Source: Pseudomonadota bacterium (GTDB taxonomy: Bacteria; Pseudomonadota; Gammaproteobacteria; Steroidobacterales; Steroidobacteraceae). From it: DNA of 64,000 nucleotides. Each line of letters begins with the position of its first letter. The stretch's first letter is position 1. Below, one piece after another: positions 54,281 through 63,999 of this stretch. Position numbers and translations under genes: made by a program. The stretch spans positions 232,868 to 296,867 of the forward strand of contig JANXUT010000055.1 in the NCBI GenBank assembly GCA_025356075.1, read 5' to 3'. The notes below the pieces were generated by a model. The model had not been told where the DNA came from, did not search any database, and saw nothing but the letters and a program-made list of their open reading frames with translations.

Positions 54281-56497
54281 TCAGCGGTAGCCTGTCGCCG
54301 GGTGCCGGCCCGCGGCCTGTTTCGCGTCCCAATCAGTTCTCGCCGCCTTGAGCAAGGAAATGTTCTTCTTGAGCGCGGCGTTAAGCACGCTAGCTTGTTC
54401 ACGTGCGAGATTCCAGTTCCCGGCCTCGATGGCCTCCGTCAGGCCAGGGAATTCCAGGTGGGCGTAGGTGTAGCGCGAGGAGTACAGCAGGTGCTGGAAC
54501 CACGGACGTCCCGGTATGCCGCGTGGATCGAGCCAGTTCGATTCCACCTGCATCAGCTGCTGATTGAGTTGCTGCGCCGCGAGCGTGCCAGCCCCGGAAG
54601 TGAGCGAGGCGGCGGTCGCCTCGCGCAGGTCCTTGCCGGCGGTCCCGAACTCGTCGATTCGTTGGTGGAGCTCCTTAAGCGACAACACCTGCGGATCGAG
54701 CCGATTCGCCGCTTCGAGTTCGCCGGCGAAGGTCTCGAGCGCGACTGCATTTGCGGCGAAATCGAACGGCAACACGTCCGCATTGGCGAGCCGCAGTGCC
54801 GTCACACCCCAGATCCGGGTCAGCGCCGCGTGGTAGGCAAATCCCGGATCGCCAATCCGCGACATCCAAAAGTGATCGTCGTACCCCGAGTGGTACACGC
54901 CGTAGTCGCCGACGAATCCCAAGTTGATCACCGGCCGGCCGAGGTGATTGAGGAAAACGGTGTGGTCCGACCCGCTGCCGATGCGCGTTTCGACCAGGCC
55001 CGCGTCCGCGGGTGGCGCGGAGGACTTGCGATCCCGCATGGCGGTCGCGCGCCACGCCTCGTAGAGCGACTTGCCCGACGGCGCCTTCACCGAGCGGGAC
55101 GCCTCGACGAGCATCGGCGCGAGGGAAGCGACCGCCGCTGGCTCGAAGCTGAGTCCATCGGGACCTGCGGTCGTCGCAGCGCCAGCCACCGCCTCATCGA
55201 CGTTGAGGTAGGCGACCAGCTTCTTCTTCAGTTCGTCCGCGAACTGCTCGCCCCATTCCGTCGAGCCCGTCAGCCCATATTCCTCGCCGTCCCAGCTGCA
55301 GGCGATGATGGTGCGACGAGGACGCATGCCGTGCTGCTTGAGGTCGGCGAGCGCCCGCGTGAGCTCGAGCATCGACGCCGTTCCGCTCACCGGGTCGACG
55401 CCGCCGAACGCCCAGGCGTCGCGGTGGTTGCCGACGAGAATCCACTCATCCGGCAGCTCGCTGCCACGGATCCGCGCCTCGACCACCGTGTAGGGCTTGA
55501 TGCTCGTGTCCATGTCGACCTTGACGTGGACCTTCACTGCTCCCGAGAAGCGATAGGTGATCGGCAACGCTCCGCGCCACTCCGGCGGAACCTCGGCGCC
55601 GTCCATGCTCTCGAGGAGCGGCTTCGCATCGCGCCATGACAGCGGCAGGGCGACGATCTTCGGCAGCGATTGTGCGTCGGCAGCAGGAATTCGCCTCGCC
55701 CCCTTGACCGAGGGCCACCCGGGTGTGGTCGGGTCGCCCGGCACGATGAAGTCGTAGGTGATCGCGCCGCGCTGGATATGGCTCTCCGGTCCCCACGGTC
55801 CAGCCGGGAAGACCTCGCCGCGCGTAAAGCCGTCCTCGGCGGGATCCGAGTAGATAAGGAGTGCCGCCGCGCCCTCACGTTCGGCCGTCAGCGCCTTGAA
55901 GCCACGGTAGCTGTACGGATTTGAGTACCGCACGATGACGACCTTGCCTTTGACACTGATGCCATTCTTGCGAAGTAGGTCGTAGTCCGCGGGATTGCCG
56001 CTGTGCGCGTAGACGAGCTCCGCCGTCACGTCACCCGACTTCGAATAGCCGAAATATGAGCTCGAGATCCGCGGATTCCCGCTGTCCGGGTCGATCGCGT
56101 AGGCATCCTCGCGCAACGATGCCTTGAACCGGTGCGGCGCCGTCATCTCGAGCGACACGGCGCGCGGGCTGGAGTGAAGAATGTTGTAGCGGCGAACCCG
56201 TACCTCGTCCCAGCCCTGTCGCCGCCATTCTTTTGCCATCAGCTCGGCCAGCATGTTGTTCCGGTCTGAAGCGGCCGGATGCGGCTCGGCGGTAAAGATC
56301 CGGTGCCAGTGCTGCAGCCGCTCGGTCGAGACCTGGCCCTGCAACGCGTCCTCGACAGCGCGCTGCGAGACGCTATGGCCCGTCGAGAAGCCGAGTATCG
56401 AGGGCGCGGTGTCGGATGCGGCGGTCGCGAGCGAATGTGCCCACAGGAATCCGGCGAACGCGGCGGCGAGGCGCAAGCAACGGGCACTCTTTCTCAT
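54281..56497 (-). CDS. Exported M28 metallopeptidase, glutamate carboxypeptidase II-like
   Basis: A 738-aa exported zinc peptidase with PA, M28 and dimerisation domains in the glutamate carboxypeptidase II/transferrin-receptor order. The zinc ligands and active acid are in GNHRDAWAFGGVDPVSG (His, Asp), SWDGEEYGLTGS (two Glu), LNVDEAVAG (Asp) and YHSGYDDHFW (His). ATG at 56497 begins the signal (MRKSARCLRLAAAFAGFLWAHS); the opening to 56860 is a shadow over the thioesterase gene. It probably trims peptides such as N-acylated glutamyl peptides in the periplasm. Confidence 0.92.
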   Translation of the reverse strand: MRKSARCLRLAAAFAGFLWAHSLATAASDTAPSILGFSTGHSVSQRAVEDALQGQVSTERLQHWHRIFTAEPHPAASDRNNMLAELMAKEWRRQGWDEVRVRRYNILHSSPRAVSLEMTAPHRFKASLREDAYAIDPDSGNPRISSSYFGYSKSGDVTAELVYAHSGNPADYDLLRKNGISVKGKVVIVRYSNPYSYRGFKALTAEREGAAALLIYSDPAEDGFTRGEVFPAGPWGPESHIQRGAITYDFIVPGDPTTPGWPSVKGARRIPAADAQSLPKIVALPLSWRDAKPLLESMDGAEVPPEWRGALPITYRFSGAVKVHVKVDMDTSIKPYTVVEARIRGSELPDEWILVGNHRDAWAFGGVDPVSGTASMLELTRALADLKQHGMRPRRTIIACSWDGEEYGLTGSTEWGEQFADELKKKLVAYLNVDEAVAGAATTAGPDGLSFEPAAVASLAPMLVEASRSVKAPSGKSLYEAWRATAMRDRKSSAPPADAGLVETRIGSGSDHTVFLNHLGRPVINLGFVGDYGVYHSGYDDHFWMSRIGDPGFAYHAALTRIWGVTALRLANADVLPFDFAANAVALETFAGELEAANRLDPQVLSLKELHQRIDEFGTAGKDLREATAASLTSGAGTLAAQQLNQQLMQVESNWLDPRGIPGRPWFQHLLYSSRYTYAHLEFPGLTEAIEAGNWNLAREQASVLNAALKKNISLLKAARTDWDAKQAAGRHPATGYR

Positions 56498-56558
56498 GAC
56501 AGACCCCCAATGACGTTGTACTTCTGCTGCACCCCGGAACGCCCGTGAGCGGTCGCGC

Positions 56559-57032
56559 TCACACCGGCGCGAGACGCGCGTACGCGTCCACGACCTCCGT
56601 CGAGACGGCGTAGCAGTCGTGGAACTGCGCGGGCCAGCGTGTCGGCCGGCCACTGGAGAGCTCGATGCAGACGTATTCGATTTCCGCACGCGCCAGCGTG
56701 ACTTCATCGCTGACGCGGCGGGCCTGGAAGCGGCGTCGGACGCGGAGTCTCCCGTTGCCCGGCAGCAGCCAGGTGGCGACCGATACTCGATCGTCGAGCA
56801 GGGCGGGACGCAGGTAGGCAATCTCCGAGCGGAACACGGCCATGCCGCGATCCAGCGCAAGGCACCGCTCGATCGGCAGGCCGAGCGCGGAGGAGTGCGT
56901 CCACGCGGCCCGGTCGAACCACGTCACGTAGACCGCATTGTTGACATGGTTGTAGGCGTCGATGTCCTGCGGCTGGACGGTGAGGTCCACGACGTAGTGC
57001 GACGGCAAATCCCAGCTCGCGCTTTCGACCAT
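56559..57032 (-). CDS. Hotdog-fold acyl-CoA thioesterase (YbgC/FadM-like)
   Basis: A 157-aa single-hotdog thioesterase. The family motif is QDIDAYNHVNNAVYVTWFDRAAW, with the catalytic Asp/Asn region typical of the 4-hydroxybenzoyl-CoA thioesterase group, followed by FRSEIAYLRPALLDDRV. I start it at ATG 57032, 21 bases after the PLP enzyme on the same strand; the opening to 57089 overlaps that gene. The substrate is an unknown acyl-CoA. Confidence 0.87.
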   Translation of the reverse strand: MVESASWDLPSHYVVDLTVQPQDIDAYNHVNNAVYVTWFDRAAWTHSSALGLPIERCLALDRGMAVFRSEIAYLRPALLDDRVSVATWLLPGNGRLRVRRRFQARRVSDEVTLARAEIEYVCIELSSGRPTRWPAQFHDCYAVSTEVVDAYARLAPV

Positions 57033-57052
57033 CGGTGGTTGCTCGCGCGGCG

Positions 57053-58243
57053 TCAAATGGCGCTGAGCGCCTGGTCGAGGTCGGCACAAAGGTCTGCGGG
57101 ATCCTCGATCCCGACCGAGTACCGGATCAGCGTCTCGGGTATCCCGGCGCGCGCGCGCTCCGCCGCGGTCAGCTCCACATGGCTCGTGACGGCCGGCGGC
57201 CCGGCCGTCGTTGCCACGCCGCCGAGATGCGCCGCGAGCTGGGCGAACTCGAGTCGCTCGAGCACCGTCTTGATGGCCGAAAAGGGTCCGCGCGGGGTGA
57301 AGGAGAGGACGCCGCCGAAGCCACGCATCTGCCGCTTGGCGATGTCGTGCCCGGCGTGCGTGGGCAGCCCTGGGTAGTAGACGCCGGTCACTTTCGGGTG
57401 CCGCGACAGATGCTCGGCGATGGCCTGCGCATTCGAGTTGTGCCGTGCCATGCGCAGCGCCAGCGTCTTCATGCCGCGAAGGACTGCATAAGCCGCATCC
57501 GCATGCAAGGTGGCGCCCGCGATCTCGCGGAAATGATGGATCTGCTTGACGAGGTCCTTGCGGCCTGAGACGAGACCGGCGAGTACATCAGAATGCCCGG
57601 CGATGAACTTGGTCGCGCTGTAGAGGATGAGGTCGACACCAAGGGCCGCCGGCGACTGGTTGATCGGGGTCGCGAAGGTGTTATCGGCGACCACGATCGC
57701 GCCGTGAGCCTTGGCTGCTCGAGCCAGTCGCTCGATGTCGACGATCTTGAGGGTCGGGTTCGTCGGGGTTTCGAGGTACAGAAGCTTGCAGCCGCGGGCG
57801 ATTTCTCGCTCGATTGCGCTCGCATCCGTCGTCTCGCACAGAGTGGCCTCGATCGAGAAGCGCGGCAGAAAATGCTCGAACAGCACGTTGGTGCCACCGT
57901 AGGTGTCCTTCGTGCTGACTACCCGGTCGCCCGGTGACAGCAGTGCAAAGAGTGTCGAACTGATCGCTGCCATGCCGGTCGAGAACGCGGCGGCCGCCTC
58001 GACCCCGTCGAGTGCCGCGATCTTGTCCTCGAGCACGGCGACTGTCGGGTTGCTGTTCCGCGAATAGATGTGCCCGGCGCTGCCGCCGGTTGCGACCGAT
58101 TGCCACGTCGTCAGGTCCTCGTACGCGAACGTCGCGGCGCTCACGATGGGCATCACGGCGGCGCCGAAGGGAAATGGGCCGGTCTCGCCCGCCCACACTG
58201 CCTGCGTATCGAGGCCCGCCGCACTCATCTTTTTCGGATCCAT
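57053..58243 (-). CDS. Cys/Met-metabolism PLP enzyme (cystathionine gamma-synthase/lyase type)
   Basis: A 396-aa fold-type I PLP enzyme. The lysine that binds PLP is in YSATKFIAGHSDVLAG; other motifs are YSRNSNPTVAVLEDKIAALDG, FSTGMAAISSTLFAL, KDTYGGTNVLF and YLETPTNPTLKIVDI. ATG at 58243 has AGGAG upstream; the opening to 58492 is a shadow of the TonB-like gene. The family covers cystathionine gamma-synthase, gamma-lyase, methionine gamma-lyase and O-succinylhomoserine sulfhydrylase, and the reaction cannot be fixed from sequence alone. The thioesterase gene follows closely. Confidence 0.9.
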   Translation of the reverse strand: MDPKKMSAAGLDTQAVWAGETGPFPFGAAVMPIVSAATFAYEDLTTWQSVATGGSAGHIYSRNSNPTVAVLEDKIAALDGVEAAAAFSTGMAAISSTLFALLSPGDRVVSTKDTYGGTNVLFEHFLPRFSIEATLCETTDASAIEREIARGCKLLYLETPTNPTLKIVDIERLARAAKAHGAIVVADNTFATPINQSPAALGVDLILYSATKFIAGHSDVLAGLVSGRKDLVKQIHHFREIAGATLHADAAYAVLRGMKTLALRMARHNSNAQAIAEHLSRHPKVTGVYYPGLPTHAGHDIAKRQMRGFGGVLSFTPRGPFSAIKTVLERLEFAQLAAHLGGVATTAGPPAVTSHVELTAAERARAGIPETLIRYSVGIEDPADLCADLDQALSAI

Positions 58244-58328
58244 CAACTGTCTCCTAGATCGCCCGCAGCCCGTCGTCGACGCGGATCGTAACAGGCGCCG
58301 GCGGCGGGACAACCGCCCGCGGGGGCGC

Positions 58329-58994
58329 TCAGCGCTCGCCGTTCGAGCGTCCCGCCGAAAGGCGTCGCGCGACGCTCGGCCACTGCAGGCGGCGCCACGA
58401 CGGCATAGCGTGTCCATCGGCCGCGAGTGGTTCGAACTCGCCGAGCGCCATGAGGCAGGCCGCCGCCGACTCGTCGAGGCCCTCCGATCCACTCGGCGAG
58501 ACGACCTTTACCTCGGAGGGACGTCCATTCGCCTCCACCCTTACCAGCAGCGTGACGGTCCCCGGAAGGTCGAGGTCGGCGGCCGATTCCGGATACGCGC
58601 GTGCGCAGGCGGTGCTGAGCGCGCCGACGTCGAGGGCCGTCTCCTCGCGGAGTCGATCGGCGTGGCCAGGAGGTGGCTGGCCGCCCGCCGGATCGCGCGG
58701 ATCAGTCGCCACGAAGGCGGCCGGAGCCGCCGGAGTCTCGACGGGAGTGGCAGCCTGAGCCTCGAGGGCGGGCGGCGGCGCGGGTGGCGGTTCCGGGGAC
58801 GGAGGGCGGAGAAAGAGAAGTTCCAGGCTCTCCGGCGGCGCGCCGAGTGGCGGCACGGCGACGCGCGCCGTCGTCACGACGAGCGCGTGCCAGAGGAGCG
58901 CGTGAATCGCGAGGACTGCGCCGATTGTCGCAGCCCGGCGTGCCGGGGAGCGGAGCCGGGGCCTGTGGACGGTGTAGCCGCTCGCAGAGTGCAT
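58329..58994 (-). CDS. TonB-like energy-transducer protein
   Basis: A 221-aa protein with one N-terminal membrane helix (AATIGAVLAIHALLWHALVV), a Pro-rich periplasmic linker (RPPSPEPPPAPPPALE) and a C-terminal TonB-like domain (about residues 130-210, with GTVTLLVRVEANGRPSEVKVV). It would connect the ExbBD proton motor to outer-membrane receptors. No exbB or exbD is adjacent. It may serve the thiamine-type receptor 7 kb away, but this is only positional inference. Confidence 0.85.
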   Translation of the reverse strand: MHSASGYTVHRPRLRSPARRAATIGAVLAIHALLWHALVVTTARVAVPPLGAPPESLELLFLRPPSPEPPPAPPPALEAQAATPVETPAAPAAFVATDPRDPAGGQPPPGHADRLREETALDVGALSTACARAYPESAADLDLPGTVTLLVRVEANGRPSEVKVVSPSGSEGLDESAAACLMALGEFEPLAADGHAMPSWRRLQWPSVARRLSAGRSNGER

Positions 58995-59105
58995 CGGTGA
59001 CTACGGTCTCGACGCTCGCCGTTGCCGCGAGCGCCCGGTCGGCGTCGGTGCGTCTTCGGGAAACGGGTGTCGCGCGCGCCTCGGCCGACTCATGGGTGAG
59101 GATGC

Positions 59106-59939
59106 CTAGTTCGCCGCCGGACGAACCAGGTACCCGCCGGATTTCTCGTCCCGCTCAAGGGTCAGGAACTTCCGCTGCTCGGCTTCCTCAAGCAGGCTGT
59201 TGAACGAGTGGAACCCGTAGTACCCCTCGTTGAAGCCGGGTTTACGACGCTTGAGCGCCTGCTTGACCATCGAGCCCCAGATTCGCTCCTCCGCACCGCG
59301 TTCGGCGACCAGCGCCTCCAGCGTCTCCATCACGAGTTCGAGGGCCTCGTCGGGCTTCGGGTCCGCCGACGAGGCGGTGCGCGACTCCGACTTGCGTTCG
59401 GGCTTCGCGTCCGCCGCCGGGCGCGAGTTCGAGCGCCGCTTGGCCACGCCTTTGGACGTCTGCTGTCGCACCAGGTCGTCGTAATAGATGAACTCGTCGC
59501 AGTTGTTCGTAAGCAAATCCGAAGTCGAGTTCTTGACGCCGACACCGATGACCGTCTTGTTGTTCTCGCGGAGCTTCGAGACGAGCGGCGAGAAGTCGGA
59601 ATCGCCGCTCACGATCACGAAAGTGTCGACGTGGGCCTTCGTGTAGCAAAGGTCGAGCGCGTCCACGACCAGGCGGATATCCGCGGAGTTCTTGCCCGAT
59701 TGGCGTACGTGCGGTATCTCGATCAATTCAAATGACGCCTGGTGCATCGGTGCCTTGAATTCCTTGTAGCGCTCCCAGTCGCAGTAGGCCTTCTTGACGA
59801 CGATGCTGCCCTTCAAGAGCAGCCTCTCAAGCACCCGGTCGATGCTGAATGGCGCGTATTTCGCATCCCGCACGCCGAGCGCAACGTTCTCGAAATCGCA
59901 GAACACGGCGAGGTTGGGTGCGTCGGGGAGAGTTGCCAT
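59106..59939 (-). CDS. NYN-domain ribonuclease-like protein with LOTUS/OST-HTH domain
   Basis: A 277-aa protein. The N-terminal NYN/PIN-like domain (about residues 8-155) carries the acidic residues of the nuclease site in AVFCDFENVA, KNSADIRLVVDALDLCY and IVSGDSDFSPLVSKL. A Lys/Arg/Ser linker (about 160-195) leads to a C-terminal OST-HTH/LOTUS domain (about 198-275, EALELVMETLEALV and GFNEGYYGFHSFNSLLEEAEQ). It is probably an RNA-binding or RNA-cleaving regulator of the LabA/DUF88 type. It stands alone on its strand. Confidence 0.92.
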   Translation of the reverse strand: MATLPDAPNLAVFCDFENVALGVRDAKYAPFSIDRVLERLLLKGSIVVKKAYCDWERYKEFKAPMHQASFELIEIPHVRQSGKNSADIRLVVDALDLCYTKAHVDTFVIVSGDSDFSPLVSKLRENNKTVIGVGVKNSTSDLLTNNCDEFIYYDDLVRQQTSKGVAKRRSNSRPAADAKPERKSESRTASSADPKPDEALELVMETLEALVAERGAEERIWGSMVKQALKRRKPGFNEGYYGFHSFNSLLEEAEQRKFLTLERDEKSGGYLVRPAAN

Positions 59940-60014
59940 GTTTTAGGTCCGAATTCGGTGGGGTCGCAAGGCGAGCGACGGGAGGCGCGCAATTGTAGCG
60001 CCGCGCGTCGAGCC

Positions 60015-60780
60015 CTAGAGGTTCATTTGCCAGCCGAGGTAGCCAACGGTGCTGCGGTGATCGCCGAGGTCATCGCGGAGGAAGCGACCGGATGACACGA
60101 GCAGAGTGCCGCGATCGTTGACGCGCCAGCGCAGCCCCGCGTTCGCGAGCACGTCCGTTTGCGCCGCGTGGTCGGCGCGCTCGGAGTGGATTTCCACCGT
60201 GACCTCAAGTCGCCCGGTCGCCTGGTGGCCGAGGACGATGGCGCCGCAGGATTCGTCGGCGCCGCGAGTGTCGCGGATGCGGCCGATCTCCAAGTTCACG
60301 GCCAGCCCGCCGACGTCGCGCTGCGTCTCGATCGGCAGCAGCAGCGGCGTGCCGGAATCGTCGAGGCCGCTGTCGGAGGGAGGGGGCTCCCCCGGTGTGG
60401 AAGGAGATCTGCGGGTAGGTCGACAGCTGCCAGCCGCCGCAACCTCGATCGAGGAACCGCCACTTCACGCGGACGAGCCATGCGCCCATTCCCGACCGCG
60501 ACGAGCCCGGCTCGTCATGGACGACGATCCACGGAACTTCGTATTTCAGCCGGATGCGATGGCCGACGCCGAAGTTCGCGTCGACGAGTGGAACCTCCGA
60601 CGAGTTCGCCGCGCGCGAATGCTCGAAGCTTCACGCGACGTTGATTTCCCAGTGGCCGTCGCCCGGCGTACCGGGGTCGTCGGTCACCAGCGGCGGCCCT
60701 CCCTGCGCGCGTGCCGCGCCGCAAGCGAGCAGGAGTCCCGCGATGACGCCTGCCCTTCTGACGGGCGCAGGAACGCCCAT
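60015..60780 (-). pseudogene. Disrupted outer-membrane transporter-like gene
   Basis: A gene of about 255 codons broken by two lesions. Reading from ATG 60780 gives a signal peptide and a start ending GGPPLVTDDPGTPGDGHWEI, then an in-frame TGA at 60631-60633. The same frame continues with NFGVGHRIRLKYEVPWIVV and LVRVKWRFLDRGCGGWQLS. A frameshift in the G/C-run near 60380-60396 moves the rest (PLLLPIETQRDVGGLAVNLE onward to the stop at 60015) into another frame. The intact family is a group of outer-membrane transporter-like proteins with the TDDPGTPG motif. Either the gene is decaying or the assembly has errors. Confidence 0.75.
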
Positions 60781-60832
60781 CGTGGAACGGAGCGGGCAGC
60801 GACCCTAGCGAAGGCGCCGCCCGCAACAAGAC

Positions 60833-61165
60833 TCAGCGCCGCGCCCAGTGGCCTTCGCGAAGGCGCCAGCCGCCGTTCACGCGTTCCCAGCGATGCGGCT
60901 CCCAGCGGTAGCCCGGGTGCGGATGTTCCCAGTGGCCGCCGATCCAGACGTGTCGGCCACCGACCCAGTTCCAGTAGCCGCCCAGCCAGACATACCCGGG
61001 TGTCGGTGCGACCCCGTACTCCTCGACGATCGGCGCCGGCGGTTCCGTGACGACGATTGCTGCCGCGTAGTGCACACGGGCGGGCTCGACGACGCATCCC
61101 GCGAGCGCCGCACACAGCGCGAGGCCAGCGATCAAGCTGCGATCCATCCGTCGATAATTCTTCAC
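60833..61165 (-). CDS. YXWGXW-repeat lipoprotein
   Basis: A 110-aa lipoprotein with the signal LIAGLALCAALAGC and repeats of the Tyr/Trp-Gly type: PGYVWLGGYWNWVGGRHVW, IGGHWEHPHPGYRWEPHRW and GWRLREGHW. This is the YXWGXW-repeat family, cell-envelope proteins of unknown role. GTG at 61165 has GGAGG upstream; ATG at 61147 is a second possible start. It is 52 bases upstream of the pseudogene on the same strand. Confidence 0.87.
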   Translation of the reverse strand: MKNYRRMDRSLIAGLALCAALAGCVVEPARVHYAAAIVVTEPPAPIVEEYGVAPTPGYVWLGGYWNWVGGRHVWIGGHWEHPHPGYRWEPHRWERVNGGWRLREGHWARR

Positions 61166-61375
61166 AGGACCTCCGAAGACTGCCGGGTACTGAACCGGTA
61201 GAACGCGTGACCGGCCGTTTCGATGACACCGATTCGTGGGCGTACCGCCCGGGCGGCAGGCTGGCCCGCCTGTCCGGGGTAGTGTAGCGATCGGTGTGCG
61301 CTAGCCGGGCAAGGGTCCCGTCCGCGAGCGCCGTGAACGCGCATCCTCCCTGCTCGAAGGGGGGCGCGCTGCCGC

Positions 61376-61801
61376 CTAGGTGCTCGAGGCGACGTGGACG
61401 ACCACGTGCAGCCACAGCGCCAAGAGCGCGAGCCAGCTGCTGAAGTACGCGTAGATCCGGTTCCCAAGGCGGTTCCGGCCCATGTGGACGTAGGCGTGCA
61501 CGAGGCGTGCGAGTACGTAGAGCCAGGCGATGACCTGCACCGTTACGCCCGAGTCCCCGGTCGCGATGCCCGCAAGGCAGCCCGCATAGAAGAGTGTCGG
61601 TGCCTCGAACAGGTTGGAGAAGTGCCGGGCGGGCTTCGCGGTCTCCTCCGGCTCGACCTCGCCCTGGTAGATCCGAAAGTAGCGGCTCGACAGCTTGCCG
61701 CCGCGCACGGCCCGGACGCGACTCCGAAAGAGGGCGCCGAGCACGCATGCAGTCAGAAGGACAAGCGCGAACATCGGGTAGACGAGTTGGTAGGAGCTCA
61801 C
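61376..61801 (-). CDS. MAPEG-family membrane protein
   Basis: A 141-aa protein with four membrane helices (about residues 5-25, 70-85, 88-105 and 115-138). MAPEG features include ARHFSNLFEAPTLFYAGCLAG and LYVLARLVHAYVHMGRNRLGNR. Eukaryotic relatives act on glutathione and eicosanoids; bacterial members are mostly uncharacterised. GTG at 61801 is used because it leads directly into the first helix. Confidence 0.9.
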   Translation of the reverse strand: MSSYQLVYPMFALVLLTACVLGALFRSRVRAVRGGKLSSRYFRIYQGEVEPEETAKPARHFSNLFEAPTLFYAGCLAGIATGDSGVTVQVIAWLYVLARLVHAYVHMGRNRLGNRIYAYFSSWLALLALWLHVVVHVASST

Positions 61802-61899
61802 CGCAGTTCCTCACGCGCCGCCGGGCACCCGGCCAGCATAGCGGTTCGCGCCGCGGAGCGGCACCTCCCGCCACCCGGCAGGTATCGCGAGAGGCGCTG

Positions 61900-63999
61900 C
61901 TATGCGCGCTTGGCGCGCAGGAACTCGATCGCCTGGCTCGCCGCGACGCGCAGTTCCCCTTCGAGGCGCGCGACCTTATCGGTGGCGCCAGCGACCGCGG
62001 CGGACTCGAGTTGCGCAGCGGCAGCACTCGTCGCCTCGGCGTGGATATTGGCGCTGGCGCCTTTCAGCGAGTGCGCGGCACGGCCAATCGCCGGCAGGTC
62101 GTTGCGCCCAAGCGCCGCGCGGATCTCGGCGAGCGCGAGGTCACCGGACTCGATGAAGAGCTCGACGAGTTCCTGCGCGAGGCTCTGATCACCGTCCGCG
62201 ACTTGCATGAACCGGTCCCAATCGACCGGTTGCGCCCGGGACCCCTCGGTCCCGGCTGTCGACTCGGCGCCGCGCTTGGACGCGACATCGCACGGGCCCG
62301 CAAGGTGCCCGGCAAGCGTCTGCGCGAGCCTGACCCGGTCGAGCGGTTTGGTCAGGTAGTCGTCCATTCCGGCTTGCCGGCACTGTTCCTCGGCGCCCTT
62401 CATCGCATCGGCGGTCAGCGCGACGATCGGGATGCGCCGCGTTCCGGCTTCGCGCGTCCTGATCTCGCGGGCCGCCTGGTAGCCGTCCATGACGGGCATC
62501 TGGCAGTCCATCAGCACGAGGTCGTAGCCGCCCTTTTCCCACGCCGCCACCGCCTCGGCGCCGTTGCCGACGATGTCGACGCGATAGCCGAGCTTCTCGA
62601 GCGTGCCGCGGGCGACCTTCTGGTTCACGGCGTTGTCCTCGGCCAGCAGGATGCGCCGGCCGGCGGCGAGGGTGCGATCGCCGGTGGCGACTGCGATCCG
62701 CTGGGTCTTCACGTGCCACTGGCTCGCATCCATCGACACTACGCGAGCCAGGCACTCACGCAGGTCGCGCGTCGAGGCGGGCTTCAGCAGGTAGCCGCCG
62801 AAGCCGGCCTTGGCGAAATTGGGCGCATCGCGGACTTCGCGGGCGGAGGTGAGGAGCACGAGGCGCGTGCCGTTCAACTGCTCGGCCGCGCCGATCTGCC
62901 GACCGAGTTCGATGCCGTCGCACCCTGGCATCATGTAGTCGAGGACGGCAAGCTCGAACGGCTTGCCGTCGGTTGCCGCGGAGCGCAGCGCTGCCATCGC
63001 CGCGACCGCGCCGTCCACGCAGGTCGCGGTCATGCCGAGATGGACGAGCTGCCCGAGCAGCACCTTGCGATTGGTCGCGTTGTCATCGACGATCAGTACG
63101 CGCCTCCCGCGCAGCACCTCCACGTCGGCGGGCGATTCGTCAGCCGAAGGCTCGGCCGCGCCGAACCGCGCGGTGAACCAGAACACCGACCCGAGTCCTT
63201 CGGCGCTCTCGACGCCGACGGTGCCGTCCATGAGCTCGGCCAGCCGGCGCACGATGGACAGGCCAAGCCCGGTTCCACCGTAATGGCGGGTCGTCGAGGC
63301 GTCGATCTGCGAGAACGGCTGGAAGAGCGCAGCGACCCGGCTCGACGGGATGCCAATGCCGGTATCCCGGACCTCGCAGCGGATGACGGTGCCCGCGGCG
63401 TCGGCGGATGCCACCAGCACGCTGATGGCGACCTCGCCCGCGCGCGTGAACTTGATCGCGTTGCTGCCGAGATTGAGGAGCACCTGCCGCAGCCTGCCGG
63501 GGTCGCCGATCACGCGTTCCGGCAGCGCCGGGTCGACGCTAGCGATGACCTCGAGGCCCTTGGCGTGTGCCTGGATCGCGAGCAGGTGGGCGACATCATC
63601 GACGCAGCTGCGCAGGTCCATCTCGATGAGTTCGAGGTCGAGCTTGCCCGCCTCGATCTTCGAGAAATCGAGGATGTCGTTGATGACCGTGAGGAGCGCG
63701 GCGGCGCTGTCGCGAATCGTCTCGGTGTGATCGCGCTGGGTGCCATCAAGATTCGTCTCGAGCAGCAGCTCCGTCATCCCGATGACGCCATTCATTGGCG
63801 TGCGAATCTCGTGGCTCATGTTCGCCAGAAATGCGCTCTTGGCCAGGTTGGCTGCAATCGCTTCGGTTTGGGAAGCTTGCAGCGCCGCCTGCACGTTTTT
63901 GCGCTCTTCGATCTCCGCATTCAGGGCCGAGGTCTTTGCCAACACCTCCGATTCAACGCGCTCCCGGTGGGTGCTCAGGATCAGGGCGAAAACCGAGAA
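61900..63999 (-). CDS. Hybrid sensor histidine kinase with two receiver domains and Hpt (N-terminus cut off)
   Basis: The frame is open to the right edge, so the N-terminal sensor part is missing; about 699 residues are visible. In order they show a coiled region, HisKA with the phospho-His in [20 protein letters not shown], an HATPase domain ([28 protein letters not shown] and [12 protein letters not shown]) and a first receiver ([10 protein letters not shown] and [12 protein letters not shown]). A second receiver ([11 protein letters not shown] and [12 protein letters not shown]) and a C-terminal Hpt with phospho-His in [11 protein letters not shown] complete it. This is a full phosphorelay in one protein. 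The signal it senses is unknown. Confidence 0.95.
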   Translation of the reverse strand, partial: FSVFALILSTHRERVESEVLAKTSALNAEIEERKNVQAALQASQTEAIAANLAKSAFLANMSHEIRTPMNGVIGMTELLLETNLDGTQRDHTETIRDSAAALLTVINDILDFSKIEAGKLDLELIEMDLRSCVDDVAHLLAIQAHAKGLEVIASVDPALPERVIGDPGRLRQVLLNLGSNAIKFTRAGEVAISVLVASADAAGTVIRCEVRDTGIGIPSSRVAALFQPFSQIDASTTRHYGGTGLGLSIVRRLAELMDGTVGVESAEGLGSVFWFTARFGAAEPSADESPADVEVLRGRRVLIVDDNATNRKVLLGQLVHLGMTATCVDGAVAAMAALRSAATDGKPFELAVLDYMMPGCDGIELGRQIGAAEQLNGTRLVLLTSAREVRDAPNFAKAGFGGYLLKPASTRDLRECLARVVSMDASQWHVKTQRIAVATGDRTLAAGRRILLAEDNAVNQKVARGTLEKLGYRVDIVGNGAEAVAAWEKGGYDLVLMDCQMPVMDGYQAAREIRTREAGTRRIPIVALTADAMKGAEEQCRQAGMDDYLTKPLDRVRLAQTLAGHLAGPCDVASKRGAESTAGTEGSRAQPVDWDRFMQVADGDQSLAQELVELFIESGDLALAEIRAALGRNDLPAIGRAAHSLKGASANIHAEATSAAAAQLESAAVAGATDKVARLEGELRVAASQAIEFLRAKRA

